Positions 8,458 to 16,070 of a stretch of 32,682 bases of DNA are shown one piece after another. A model generated the notes under the pieces. That model worked only from the letters and a program-made list of their open reading frames with translations. It was not told the origin of the DNA and made no database searches. Source of the stretch: an uncultured Candidatus Melainabacteria bacterium (GTDB lineage Bacteria; Cyanobacteriota; Vampirovibrionia; Gastranaerophilales; Gastranaerophilaceae); the NCBI GenBank assembly GCA_934718085.1, contig CAKUZL010000014.1:1-32682 (forward strand), read 5' to 3'. Made by a program: the position numbers and the translations under genes. Numbering within the stretch: position 1 is the first letter of the stretch; every line of letters starts with the position of its first letter.

Positions 8458-8787
8458 TTACCCCAAAGTTTCCGAAAGATTTTTGCCCGACAGAATATGC
8501 GCGTGAACGTGGAAAACGCTTTGTCCCGCGGATTTTCCCGTATTGATGACCGTTCTGTACTCTTTTATTCCGAGTTTTTTCACGACTTGCGAAATTCCCT
8601 CCAAAATGTCCGCCCCGACGGAAAAATCATCGATTTCGTTAAGCGAAGCGTAATGTTTTTTCGGAATAACCAAAACGTGCACCGGCGCCTGCGGATTAAG
8701 GTCGTTAAACGCAATCACTCTGTCGTTTTCGAACACGGCGTCCGTCGGAATTTCCTTGTTCGCGATTTTACAAAAAATACAATCCAT
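8458..8787 (-). CDS. HIT-family nucleotide phosphoramidase (HinT-like)
   Basis: 109 residues, usual size. It starts MDCIFCKIA, with the paired cysteines often seen in bacterial HinT, and carries the histidine triad FHVHAHIL near the C-terminus, preceded by GQSV. Members hydrolyse adenosine phosphoramidates and acyl- or aminoacyl-adenylates; the physiological role is usually unclear. The ribosome site AAGGAG lies six to seven bases before the ATG. It is the first gene of the leftward block reaching the malic enzyme and is divergent from mnmE. Confidence 0.93.
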   Translation of the reverse strand: MDCIFCKIANKEIPTDAVFENDRVIAFNDLNPQAPVHVLVIPKKHYASLNEIDDFSVGADILEGISQVVKKLGIKEYRTVINTGKSAGQSVFHVHAHILSGKNLSETLG

Positions 8788-8812
8788 ATTTTCTCCTTTT
8801 CTTTATGCTAAA

Positions 8813-8818
8813 ATTATA
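8813..8818 (-). promoter_or_regulatory. Candidate -10 box for the leftward HIT-SDR-der-plsY-malic enzyme block
   Basis: On the minus strand the sequence reads TTGTATAAT, a perfect TATAAT about 25 bases upstream of the HIT start. No good -35 is visible at 16-18 bases. The box sits in the 50-bp divergent gap with mnmE. Confidence 0.45.
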
Positions 8819-8837
8819 CAATAATCGAGGTGAAATT

Positions 8838-10178
8838 GTGGCAATAATTTACGAAAACGATACAATCAGCGCTCAGGCAACCCCTTTCGGCACGGGAGCC
8901 GTCGCAATCATAAGACTTTCGGGCGAAAAATCTTTTGAAATCGTTCAAAAATTTTTCTCGAAAAAAATCGAACCCGGCAAAATACTCTTCGGCAAAATCG
9001 TCGACAACGGCGTTTTCATTGACGAAGTCATTGTTCTTGCCTTCGAAGCCCCTCACGGATACACGGGCGAAAATTCCGTCGAAATCCAGTGCCACGGCGG
9101 AATTCACGTAACAAACAAAATCAAGGAATTGACGTTCAAATACGGCGCGCGCCCCGCAGAACGCGGAGAATTCACCAAAAGAGCCTTCCTCAACGGAAAA
9201 ATGGACCTTTCCGAAGCTGAAGCCGTTGCCGACTTAATTCACGCAAAAACCTCGAAATTTGCCGTTAAATCCGCCCAAAACCTTTGCGGAAAGCTTTCCG
9301 TCGAAACCGGCAAAATCTACGACGACCTTTTTGCGATAATGTCCGCGATTGTCGCCGCGACCGACTTCCCCGAAGACGTCGCAGAACCCGACCGCGACGA
9401 CGTTTCCGCCAAAATTTCGACCGCCGTCGCAAAAATAAAATCTCTGCTCAAAGTCTCAAAAGGCTCCGATATCCTGCGTCAAGGCGTCAAAGCCGCCCTC
9501 ATAGGTCGCCCGAACGTCGGCAAATCCTCTCTTTTCAACGCTCTTCTTAACTTCGAACGCGCTATCGTCACCGACACCGCAGGCACCACCCGCGACACAA
9601 TCCGAGAAACCCTCGACATAGAAGGCATTCCCGTAACATTCATCGACACCGCCGGACTCCGTGCAAAATCCGACGCAGACAAAATCGAATCCATCGGCAT
9701 GGACTTCTCCGAAAAAGCCGCCGAAGAAGCCGATATCATCCTGTTTCTGTTCGATTCCGCCGCGGGCATGACCGATGACGACCGAAAAATCTTCGAAATG
9801 GTCGAAAACTTAAACAAACCCGTCCTTAAAATCGCCTCAAAATCGGACATCGCAACAAAATCCTACGAAAATTGTCTGAATGTTTCAACCTTCGACCAAA
9901 ATTCCGTCGAAAATCTCAAAAACGCGATAAAACAAGCCGTCTGCACCGATTTGGACGAAGAAACCGAATATATCACCAACGAACGCCAACAACATTGCCT
10001 CGAAAAAGCCCTGACAGCCTGCAATAACGCGCTCGAAGGCATCCGCATGCAAATGCCGTTCGATTTGGTCGGAATCGACCTCAAATCCGCCCTTTTAGAG
10101 CTCGGCGACATCAAGGGAGAACTCGTCACCGACGACATCCTGAACAACATCTTCGACCACTTCTGCATAGGAAAATAA
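8838..10178 (+). CDS. mnmE: tRNA modification GTPase MnmE
   Basis: 446 residues from GTG 8838, chosen because GAGGTG lies five bases upstream; an earlier in-frame ATG (8805) has no ribosome site and adds 11 residues not expected in the family. The N-terminal folate-binding domain opens QATPFGTGAVAIIRLSG. The helical domain carries FTKRAFLNGKMDLSEAEAV. The inserted G domain has GRPNVGKSS (223-231), TAGTTRD and DTAGLR (270-275), with SKSD in place of the usual NKxD. The protein ends FCIGK, the CxGK motif holding the catalytic cysteine. With MnmG it installs carboxymethylaminomethyl or aminomethyl groups on U34 of tRNAs; mnmG is not in this window. Confidence 0.97.
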   Translation: MAIIYENDTISAQATPFGTGAVAIIRLSGEKSFEIVQKFFSKKIEPGKILFGKIVDNGVFIDEVIVLAFEAPHGYTGENSVEIQCHGGIHVTNKIKELTFKYGARPAERGEFTKRAFLNGKMDLSEAEAVADLIHAKTSKFAVKSAQNLCGKLSVETGKIYDDLFAIMSAIVAATDFPEDVAEPDRDDVSAKISTAVAKIKSLLKVSKGSDILRQGVKAALIGRPNVGKSSLFNALLNFERAIVTDTAGTTRDTIRETLDIEGIPVTFIDTAGLRAKSDADKIESIGMDFSEKAAEEADIILFLFDSAAGMTDDDRKIFEMVENLNKPVLKIASKSDIATKSYENCLNVSTFDQNSVENLKNAIKQAVCTDLDEETEYITNERQQHCLEKALTACNNALEGIRMQMPFDLVGIDLKSALLELGDIKGELVTDDILNNIFDHFCIGK

Positions 10179-10823
10179 CCCCCTTACCCTCCCCGCAAAC
10201 ACCGTCGAACTGCGAAGTTCAATGATTTTACCGAAACAAGCGGCTTCGCTTGCACACGTCATGCCGAGTTTCACGATTCGTTGGGGTAGAAACCCCAACC
10301 TACCGTTATTTCAGATTATTTACCGACATGGAAAGTTTTGAATTCGCAAAAGTATACTCCGCCGCACGATTAGTCAGGCGGTGCTTGACCGTAAAGCTGT
10401 TCAATATATTGCGGGAATTTACCGACCCCGAAAAGCCCGAAGGGCTTTGGTTTGCGTAAATATTGAATATTAAACGAAAGATTTTCGTTTTTTTTGAAAA
10501 ATTCGTTGGGGTAGAAACCCCAACCTACATCTTTTACACAAAATGCAATTTTTTAAATAAAAATTACACAGGGTTAAATCTTGCAATATGATTGCATTTT
10601 AACCAAGTCAAAAATGTGGGGGTGCCGGAGGTACTTGACGATTTTTTGTTTAAAATTCGAAAACTCAACGAAGTGTGTTTTGTGTTTTTTGAACGAAATG
10701 TCGGGGTGGAAACCCCGGTACCTGAATATGACTTTAAGTAAAAAACAAACACTGCAAAACCTTGCGACCCCGGCTTACGGCTTGATTTCCTTTCCCGAAT
10801 TCATCGCGGGTATTTTTTTGGGG
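10179..10823. repeat. Intergenic repeat cluster 2 (three REP-like hairpins)
   Basis: REP-like hairpins on the plus strand at 10280-10303, 10505-10528 and 10700-10724 (GGTACC-type foot). Other modules: a terminator-like hairpin AAAGCCC-GAA-GGGCTTT (10432-10448) in a block that recurs inverted near 29298; a long hairpin GGTTAAA...TGCAAT-ATG-ATTGCA...TTAACC (10572-10604); and a GTGCCGGAGGTACTTGACG module at 10618. The block 10616-10724 closely matches 331-424 and 20341-20443. No gene is seen. Confidence 0.75.
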
Positions 10824-12449
10824 TCAGACTCTTTTGTCGGCGGGGATTTTCAGGGTTTCACCGTTTGCGGCTTTTTCTTCGACGGCGGAGAGAAACGTTT
10901 TCAGCGCGGTTGTGCCCGTGTCGGAAAAATTGCGGGAAAAAATACCTGATTTGTAGGCGGGCAGACGCTTAAAGAATTTTTTCGTTACGGCAATTTCATA
11001 AAATTTGCCGGGGTCAATCGGTGCGTAATTTCCGTTTTTGTCGGGGATTCTAATGAGATGTTTTGCGAGGTTTATTTCGCGCGGAGACAAATTTTTCGGG
11101 TTGCAAAATTTCGGCAATTCTTCGGCAAATTTACCTTTATCGAAGGAAAGACCCGACCAAGCGATTAAGCAATTGCGTAGTTCGTTCAGGAGGTTTTCGG
11201 AAATGTTGTCGAAAACGGTTTTGATGATATCTGCGCCCGAGACCTGCCCGATGTAGAGTCTGCCTTCTTTTTCCGACAGACCTGCGAAAAGTTCGGTAAA
11301 CATCAGGTTGTTGATCGGGGTGCCGACGGGCAGATCGCGTCTGAAAGTCGAAGTGTTTATCGCGACCATGGATACGTCGGGGTATTGACGGTTAAGTTTT
11401 TCTCGAACGGTGTCGGTGACGAGCTTTGCAATCGGGTTGTCGGCGTATCTGACGTTATTGCTTTTTAAAAAACCGGGAGCACCGTCTATGGTGATAATTC
11501 CCTGTCTGTCGCGTAGGAAAATACGATTGTAAAGTCTTACAAATATATCATCCGGGGATGATACGGGAATATCGGCGACTTCGGAATTTATCGAGAATTT
11601 GCCGTCGTCGTCGAAATGAACGTTGAGCTTAACAAAGTTTTTAAAATTTTGCGAAAGATTGTGAACTAAGGTTTTTTTGCCCTTCGTATTGACGTATTCG
11701 CGTTGGTAGCCGCCGTGTTCGTGACCTTGGAGAATGCAATCGATGTCGGCACTTTCGCAAAGCAGATCGACAAGGGTCGAATACGAGTGAACCATCAGCA
11801 TGACGGGCGATTCGGGGTGAGATTGTTTGAAGTCTTTTATTTTTTCGCTGACGGAATTGATTGTTTTCTTGATGTTTTCGGGTGTCAGGTCGGTGTCTTT
11901 TACGGGAATATTGTCCGAAACCCTGATTTTGGAAACGCTTTTCGGCGAGTAAAAATCCATGTTCGGAGGCATAACTCCGAGCATCAGCATTTGACGGACT
12001 TTTTCGGGATTTTTGTCGTCTTTGACGTCGATAATGCACGAAGATGCGTATTCGTCGATTTTTTCGGCATTTGAAATCAGAGGAGTCATGCGGATGTTTT
12101 TGATAAGATCGAGAAAAAGTGCGTCGCCGTCCTCGAGGCAATGGTTTCCGGGAGTGTAAAGCGCGCGGAAATTGTTAAACGAGTCGAGCATTATTTTCAG
12201 AAAATGAGCCTGAATTTTGCCTATCGGGTCGGCGAAAGACTTGTAAATACCTTTTGTTCCGGGTTTCATGAACCAATCTCCGACGATTGATAAAATATTG
12301 ACCTCGCTGTCGGGTTTATTTACTTTAAAAAACGAGTCTTTGGCTGCGGCGGCGACAAAATCGCCCGTTCTCTTTATGCGTCCGTGAGTGTCGCTGATGG
12401 CGGCAACTCTTATGTTTGCGGCTTTAAACGATATATTTTGAGAATCCAT
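10824..12449 (-). CDS. 5'-nucleotidase/UshA-family metallophosphoesterase without a signal peptide
   Basis: 541 residues. The N-terminal metallophosphoesterase domain has Asp20/His22 (SDTHGR), Asp58 (GDW), Asn102/His103 (GNH), His222 (VHSY) and the GHEHGG motif (243-248), which together make the two-metal site. The C-terminal half (about 330-530) resembles the 5'-nucleotidase substrate-binding domain, including NTSTFRRDLPVGTPINNLMF. Relatives release phosphate from nucleotides or cyclic nucleotides, usually in the periplasm. Here no signal peptide is visible: the start MDSQNISFKAANIRVAAISD runs straight into the first strand. The start is well set by AAGGAG upstream. Substrate is unknown. Confidence 0.85.
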   Translation of the reverse strand: MDSQNISFKAANIRVAAISDTHGRIKRTGDFVAAAAKDSFFKVNKPDSEVNILSIVGDWFMKPGTKGIYKSFADPIGKIQAHFLKIMLDSFNNFRALYTPGNHCLEDGDALFLDLIKNIRMTPLISNAEKIDEYASSCIIDVKDDKNPEKVRQMLMLGVMPPNMDFYSPKSVSKIRVSDNIPVKDTDLTPENIKKTINSVSEKIKDFKQSHPESPVMLMVHSYSTLVDLLCESADIDCILQGHEHGGYQREYVNTKGKKTLVHNLSQNFKNFVKLNVHFDDDGKFSINSEVADIPVSSPDDIFVRLYNRIFLRDRQGIITIDGAPGFLKSNNVRYADNPIAKLVTDTVREKLNRQYPDVSMVAINTSTFRRDLPVGTPINNLMFTELFAGLSEKEGRLYIGQVSGADIIKTVFDNISENLLNELRNCLIAWSGLSFDKGKFAEELPKFCNPKNLSPREINLAKHLIRIPDKNGNYAPIDPGKFYEIAVTKKFFKRLPAYKSGIFSRNFSDTGTTALKTFLSAVEEKAANGETLKIPADKRV

Positions 12450-12902
12450 GACTGTCTCCTTGAAGCATAAATTCTAAAACTTATAAAACCTTTTTTTTAA
12501 CGTTTCGGGGGTGAATTTTTACATTTGTTTACAAAGTCAAAAACGGGAAATTATTTGATGTTTATTGACTGAAGTCGAGAAAAGACGATGACGCAATGAT
12601 TGCAGACATTGAGGTTCAACGATAAAATTGCTTTAGGTGTAAATTCAAGAATCGCAAATATTTCGAATTGTTTGACCGAATTTTTTTGCAAATAATGTCG
12701 GAACATCTTTAAAACGCCGATTTTCGAAAAAATATTACATCGGTGTAAATCAGACAACCGCAACGTTTCGGCCTTCCGTTTTTTAAATGATAATGCTCTT
12801 CATGCACGGGGAACGAGGATTTTTCGGCTAAAGTTCAATAATCGCGGTGTTTTCGGATTGCACGCCGACAAAAAGTTTTACGCAAATACGCTTCGACAAA
12901 AA
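12450..12902. other. Non-coding gap between the nucleotidase-like gene and tyrA
   Basis: About 450 bases without a convincing gene and, unusually here, without REP-like hairpins. It holds one HLR1-like box near its left end and a small palindrome TTACA-TCGG-TGTAA near 12735. A 70-codon minus-strand frame (12551-12763) shows no ribosome site or family resemblance. Confidence 0.5.
12518..12535. promoter_or_regulatory. HLR1-like direct repeat (perfect consensus)
   Basis: TTTACATT-TG-TTTACAAA fits the published RpaB/HLR1 pattern (G/T)TTACA(T/A)(T/A)-NN-(G/T)TTACA(T/A)(T/A) at every position. It lies 69 bases upstream of the nucleotidase-like gene, which reads away from it on the minus strand. 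Confidence 0.55.
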
Positions 12903-12905
12903 TTA

Positions 12906-12936
12906 AAAAGCCCGAAAAGCAATTGCCTTAAGGGTT
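12906..12936 (-). terminator. Putative terminator of the prephenate dehydrogenase gene
   Basis: Immediately after the stop the minus strand reads AACCCTTAAGGC-AATT-GCTTTTCGGGCTT and then TTTAATTTTT. The stem has internal mismatches but a G+C-rich base and a T-rich tail. Confidence 0.45.
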
Positions 12937-13671
12937 TCAGCTCAAACTTTTTTCAAATTCCGCCAAATGTTTTTTGAAAATTTGAAGTGCGGAAAGGATG
13001 TTGTCTTTGTTAAAATCGAGCATATCCCGCGCCAGTACGGGGTTTGTGTCCGCAACGCGCGTGGTGTCTTTGAAGCCCGACGAAGCTATCGACAGTGCAA
13101 AATCATCGTTTTGAGCGGTTTTTCGGAGGGTTTGCGCGATAAAAACGGGTAAATGACTGATTAACGAAACCGCTCGGTCGTGTTCCTCGGAGGTTGTAAA
13201 AACAGGGATTGCGCCGATTTTTTCGACAATTTCGACCAAAGTTTTTACCTCGGGAAGATTTTCGTCGGCACAAAAAATCCATTTTCTGTTGACGAAAAGT
13301 TCGGAAAAGGAAGCGTCAAAGCCCGATTTTTCGGTGCCCGCCATGGGGTGGGACGGAACAAACAAAAACGGGCGGGATTGTGCGCAGACAAAGCGTTTTA
13401 CGCTTGCAACGTCCGTCACGACACATTCGGGACGAACGATTTTTTCAAGCTCGTCAAGGGTTTCGAGGGTTTTTGACACGGGCGTGCAAACAAAAACGAC
13501 GTCGCAGACCGCAAGCGAATTTTTGTCCGAAGAAACAAATTTCGTAAAATTTTTTGCATTTTCAATCGCGGAATTGTTTCGGGTAACGGCAACGGTCTCA
13601 AACCCTTGTGCCGAAAGGGCTTTCAAGATTGAGCCGCCGATAAGTCCGAGTCCGATAATTCCGATTTTCAT
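12937..13671 (-). CDS. tyrA: Prephenate (or arogenate) dehydrogenase
   Basis: 244 residues, shorter than most TyrA proteins (about 270-370) and without a chorismate mutase or ACT domain. The NAD(P) motif is GLGLIGGS (7-14). DVASVK (87-92), SHPMAGTEKSGF (107-118, with the conserved active-site His108) and EEHDRAVSLISHLP (162-175) are family signatures. It catalyses oxidative decarboxylation of prephenate or arogenate in tyrosine synthesis. Lack of an ACT domain suggests no direct allosteric control by tyrosine through that module. GAGG lies six bases before the ATG. No other aromatic pathway gene is nearby. Confidence 0.92.
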   Translation of the reverse strand: MKIGIIGLGLIGGSILKALSAQGFETVAVTRNNSAIENAKNFTKFVSSDKNSLAVCDVVFVCTPVSKTLETLDELEKIVRPECVVTDVASVKRFVCAQSRPFLFVPSHPMAGTEKSGFDASFSELFVNRKWIFCADENLPEVKTLVEIVEKIGAIPVFTTSEEHDRAVSLISHLPVFIAQTLRKTAQNDDFALSIASSGFKDTTRVADTNPVLARDMLDFNKDNILSALQIFKKHLAEFEKSLS

Positions 13672-13708
13672 ACAAAACCTCGCCGATTGTAAACTTTTGG
13701 TAACATAT

Positions 13709-13738
13709 TTGCATCGTATAACAAACCTGTGCGATAAT
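13709..13738 (+). promoter_or_regulatory. Candidate promoter for the S1 leader
   Basis: TTGCAT, 18 bases, then GATAAT (13733-13738). Transcription would begin near 13745 and give a leader of about 240 bases before the S1 gene. It overlaps the upstream region of the divergent tyrA gene. Confidence 0.35.
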
Positions 13739-13778
13739 CAATTACATAATAATAGTCTAACCATTCCTTTCTTGACTT

Positions 13779-13857
13779 ATGCGACTTCACGGTCGCATTT
13801 TATTTTGCCTCGGTAAGGCTTGTCCTGTATGGCTCTACGCGATTTTGCGTTTTTTGG
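13779..13857 (+). promoter_or_regulatory. Structured leader or small RNA with terminator-like ends upstream of the S1 gene
   Basis: Three successive hairpins: ATGCGAC-TTCACG-GTCGCAT followed by TTTATTTT (13779-13805); GCCT-CGGTA-AGGC (13807-13819); ACGC-GATTTT-GCGT followed by a T run (13837-13856). The first and last look like terminators or attenuators, yet no plus-strand gene lies upstream. I do not recognise a known RNA family. Confidence 0.35.
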
Positions 13858-13983
13858 TTTGAGTGAAGTTTTGTAACAATTTTGAAAAAATACACTTAAA
13901 TATGCGTTACAAACGAATAAAGTTGCTCGAAAAAAGGAATATTAAAAGTATAAGACTTTTGCAAATACATCGGAGGAAAGGAT

Positions 13984-15018
13984 ATGGCGGAAGACGAAAA
14001 TAAATTTGAGCAACTGCTCGAAGAATATTTGTATGAATTCGGACGGGGCGACATCGTCAAAGGAATGGTCGTAAACGTCGGAAAAGACGGGGTTTCGGTC
14101 GACATCGGCGCGAAATCGACGGCGTTCATGCCTTCGGAAGAATGCCTTGAAACGCCCGAAGAAGGCGCGATTTGCGACTTTGTAATTATCGGTGACGAAG
14201 ACGAAAACGGGAAGTTCACTGTTTCGGCAAAAAGGGTTGAAAGGGCTTATATGCTTGAGTTTCTGGATAATCAACGACGGCAAAACGAAATTGTCGAAGG
14301 GGTCGTCACAGCGGTGGTCAAAGGAGGCGTAACGGTTGATGTCGGCGGGGTCAAGGGATTTATTCCGCTGAGCGAATATCGTTCGAAAACCGGAGAAAAT
14401 AAGCCCGGAGACTCAATCAGGGTAAAGGTTTTGAACGTCGACAAAAAAAGCGGCGACCTGATTTTATCAAACAAAGACGTCGGCAGAGAAGAGGCGGAAG
14501 CCGCAATACAAAAGGCTTTTGACGAACTCGAAGAAGGCATGGTCAAAGACGGAACTGTCGTCAGAATTACGGATTTCGGCGCGTTTGTCGATATCGGCGG
14601 AATTGACGGGCTTTTGCCCCTTTCGCAAATTTCGTCGAAATGGGTCGAACACCCCGGCGACGTTCTGAAAAACGGCGACAACGTCACCGTGAAAATTATC
14701 GGAAAAGACGACAAAAAACGGCGTTTAAGCCTGAGCACCAAGGCTCTTGAACCTCGAATCGAAGAAATTTCTGGCAAAAAACTCGAAGAAGGCGAAAAAT
14801 TCGGAGTCATTGTCACCAAAATAAAGCCTTTCGGCACTTTATGCGAAATAGACGGCAAAATCGAAGGCTTAATTCCCCGCAGCGAGATAAAACGCTTGCA
14901 AAATAAGGGCAAATGCGGTTATAATGTCGGTGACGGGGTTTGCGTTCGCGTGTCAAAAATCGGCGCGGACGGGCGGATAACCTTCAAAATCGAGGAACTT
15001 GACGACAATGGCGAATAA
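13984..15018 (+). CDS. S1 RNA-binding domain protein with four S1 repeats (ribosomal protein S1-like)
   Basis: 344 residues. Four S1 (OB-fold) repeats lie at about 20-83, 103-165, 184-250 and 267-338. The third is the most canonical (GTVVRITDFGAFVDIGGIDGLLPLSQIS). Typical S1 proteins of Gram-negative bacteria have six repeats; shorter forms with three to four occur in cyanobacteria and Firmicutes. The likely role is binding of mRNA at the ribosome to help initiation. The start is set by GGAGG seven bases upstream. The gene overlaps the next by 11 bases. A structured leader upstream may allow autoregulation, as known for rpsA in enterobacteria, but that is inference. Confidence 0.85.
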   Translation: MAEDENKFEQLLEEYLYEFGRGDIVKGMVVNVGKDGVSVDIGAKSTAFMPSEECLETPEEGAICDFVIIGDEDENGKFTVSAKRVERAYMLEFLDNQRRQNEIVEGVVTAVVKGGVTVDVGGVKGFIPLSEYRSKTGENKPGDSIRVKVLNVDKKSGDLILSNKDVGREEAEAAIQKAFDELEEGMVKDGTVVRITDFGAFVDIGGIDGLLPLSQISSKWVEHPGDVLKNGDNVTVKIIGKDDKKRRLSLSTKALEPRIEEISGKKLEEGEKFGVIVTKIKPFGTLCEIDGKIEGLIPRSEIKRLQNKGKCGYNVGDGVCVRVSKIGADGRITFKIEELDDNGE

Positions 15019-15535
15019 AATCATTACCCTTTCGGGCAGACAATTTTGCGGAAAAGACACTGTGACGGGCATTTTGCTCGAAAATTTACCCGGGTTCCGA
15101 AGAGTTGCCCTCGCGGACGCCATAAAAATCGAATACTCCCGCAGAACGGGACTTTCGCGTGAAGAAATCGAAAAAAACAAGTCGATTTATCGCGAAGACC
15201 TGATAAACCTCGGAAACGAAGGCAGGGCAAAGAGTTCCGACTTTTGGCTCAAAAAAGTCCTCGAAGAAGACGGAAACATCATCGTTTCGGACGTCAGACT
15301 TCCGTTTGAGCTCGAAACGTTCAGACAACGCGGCGCATTTTGTATTCGAGTCGAGGCAAATGCGGACATTCGCGCCTCCCGCGCACCGCTTTCTCGCGAA
15401 AACGACTATACCGAAACCGCTTTGGACAACGTCGAAAACTGGGATTACGTCATCAAAAACGAAGGCTCCCGCGAAGATTTGGTAAACAATTGTAAAGATT
15501 TGGTCGAAAAAATACGCAAAACTTTACTTAATTGA
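15008..15535 (+). CDS. P-loop kinase resembling animal-type phosphomevalonate kinase / dNMP kinase
   Basis: 175 residues from ATG 15008, which overlaps the S1 stop (ATGGCGAATAA) and has GAGGAA upstream. The P-loop is SGRQFCGKDTV near the N-terminus; the Gly-Lys-Asp ending is typical of the phosphomevalonate kinase / deoxynucleoside monophosphate kinase group. The middle (IYREDLINLGNEGRAKSSDFWLKKV), IIVSDVRLPFE and the late LDNVENWDYVIKNEG run parallel to landmarks I recall from animal phosphomevalonate kinase (TYKE..R..MI.WGEE.R, WLVSDTRR, LDNFGDFDWVIENHG). The reaction should be phosphate transfer from ATP to a phosphorylated small molecule; substrate is open. No mevalonate pathway gene is present here. 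Confidence 0.65.
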   Translation: MANKIITLSGRQFCGKDTVTGILLENLPGFRRVALADAIKIEYSRRTGLSREEIEKNKSIYREDLINLGNEGRAKSSDFWLKKVLEEDGNIIVSDVRLPFELETFRQRGAFCIRVEANADIRASRAPLSRENDYTETALDNVENWDYVIKNEGSREDLVNNCKDLVEKIRKTLLN

Positions 15536-15561
15536 CATTTTTTTTCGAAATCGTTTAAAAT
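15532..15561 (+). promoter_or_regulatory. Strong sigma-70-type promoter for higBA, giving a nearly leaderless transcript
   Basis: Consensus TTGACA (15532-15537), 18 bases, then TAAAAT (15556-15561). The predicted start of transcription is within a base or two of the higB ATG at 15568. The -35 box overlaps the stop codon of the kinase gene. Confidence 0.65.
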
Positions 15562-15567
15562 AGGCTT

Positions 15568-15813
15568 ATGATAAAATCTTTCAGCGACAAAAAACTTCAA
15601 AAATTTTATACCGACGGCAAAACTCCGCGCGGATTGAGCAAAGAAAAGCTCGCGCATGTTCTGACGCAACTCGACGCGGCGGAAGAGTTTCGCGACCTGT
15701 CGGGTCTGGACGTTAAGGATGAAGGAAACGGTGTTTACTCGGTTGCGGTCGGCAAAAATTACAAAATCGTCTTTCGCCCCGAAAAACGCGAGTTCCCGGA
15801 AGGAGAAGAATAA
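15568..15813 (+). CDS. higB: HigB-like toxin (RelE/ParE superfamily)
   Basis: 81 residues. The opening MIKSFSDKKLQKFYTDGKTPRGL and the later VYSVAVGKNYKIVFRP match the HigB pattern (MIKSF.dk.....; grYSirin..wRicF). It is about ten residues shorter than typical HigB and lacks the final VxxVDYH-type strand, ending in EKREFPEGEE; activity may be altered. HigB toxins cut mRNA at the ribosome. Order toxin then antitoxin is normal for higBA. No clear ribosome site precedes the ATG, and the promoter places the transcript start at or next to it. The next gene begins on the last base of its stop. Confidence 0.8.
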   Translation: MIKSFSDKKLQKFYTDGKTPRGLSKEKLAHVLTQLDAAEEFRDLSGLDVKDEGNGVYSVAVGKNYKIVFRPEKREFPEGEE

Positions 15814-16070
15814 TGCTTATGAAAAACACGCCTCATCCCGGGGAAGTGTTGAATTCGTTTCTGAAAAAGAATAAACTCTCGATAGCCAAGGCTGCCGCGG
15901 AAATCGGGCTCTCAAGGCAAACTCTCTCGTCGATTGTGAACGGAAAATCGTCGATTAACGCTCATACCGCAATTCGTCTCGCAAACGCGTTTAAGACATC
16001 CGAAATGTTTTGGATGAACCTTCAGGCGCGCCACGAGCTGTCTTTGGCAATTCAAGAAGACGAAAGGTGA
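15813..16070 (+). CDS. higA: HigA-like antitoxin with HTH domain
   Basis: 85 residues. HPGEVLNSFLKKNKLSIAKAAAEIGLSRQTLSSIVNGKSSINAHTAIRLANAFKTSEMFWMNLQ is the classic HigA/VapI layout with a Cro/C1 helix-turn-helix (about 21-45). It should neutralise HigB and repress the higBA promoter. AGGAG lies seven bases before ATG 15813; a second ATG six bases on is also possible. Coupling is by TAATG. The promoter at 15532-15561 is the likely target, although I see no obvious palindrome there. Confidence 0.88.
   Translation: MLMKNTPHPGEVLNSFLKKNKLSIAKAAAEIGLSRQTLSSIVNGKSSINAHTAIRLANAFKTSEMFWMNLQARHELSLAIQEDER

Noticed and set aside
12551..12763. 70-codon minus-strand frame in the gap before tyrA
   Set aside because: No ribosome site, no recognisable features, and it lies in an A+T-rich non-coding gap.
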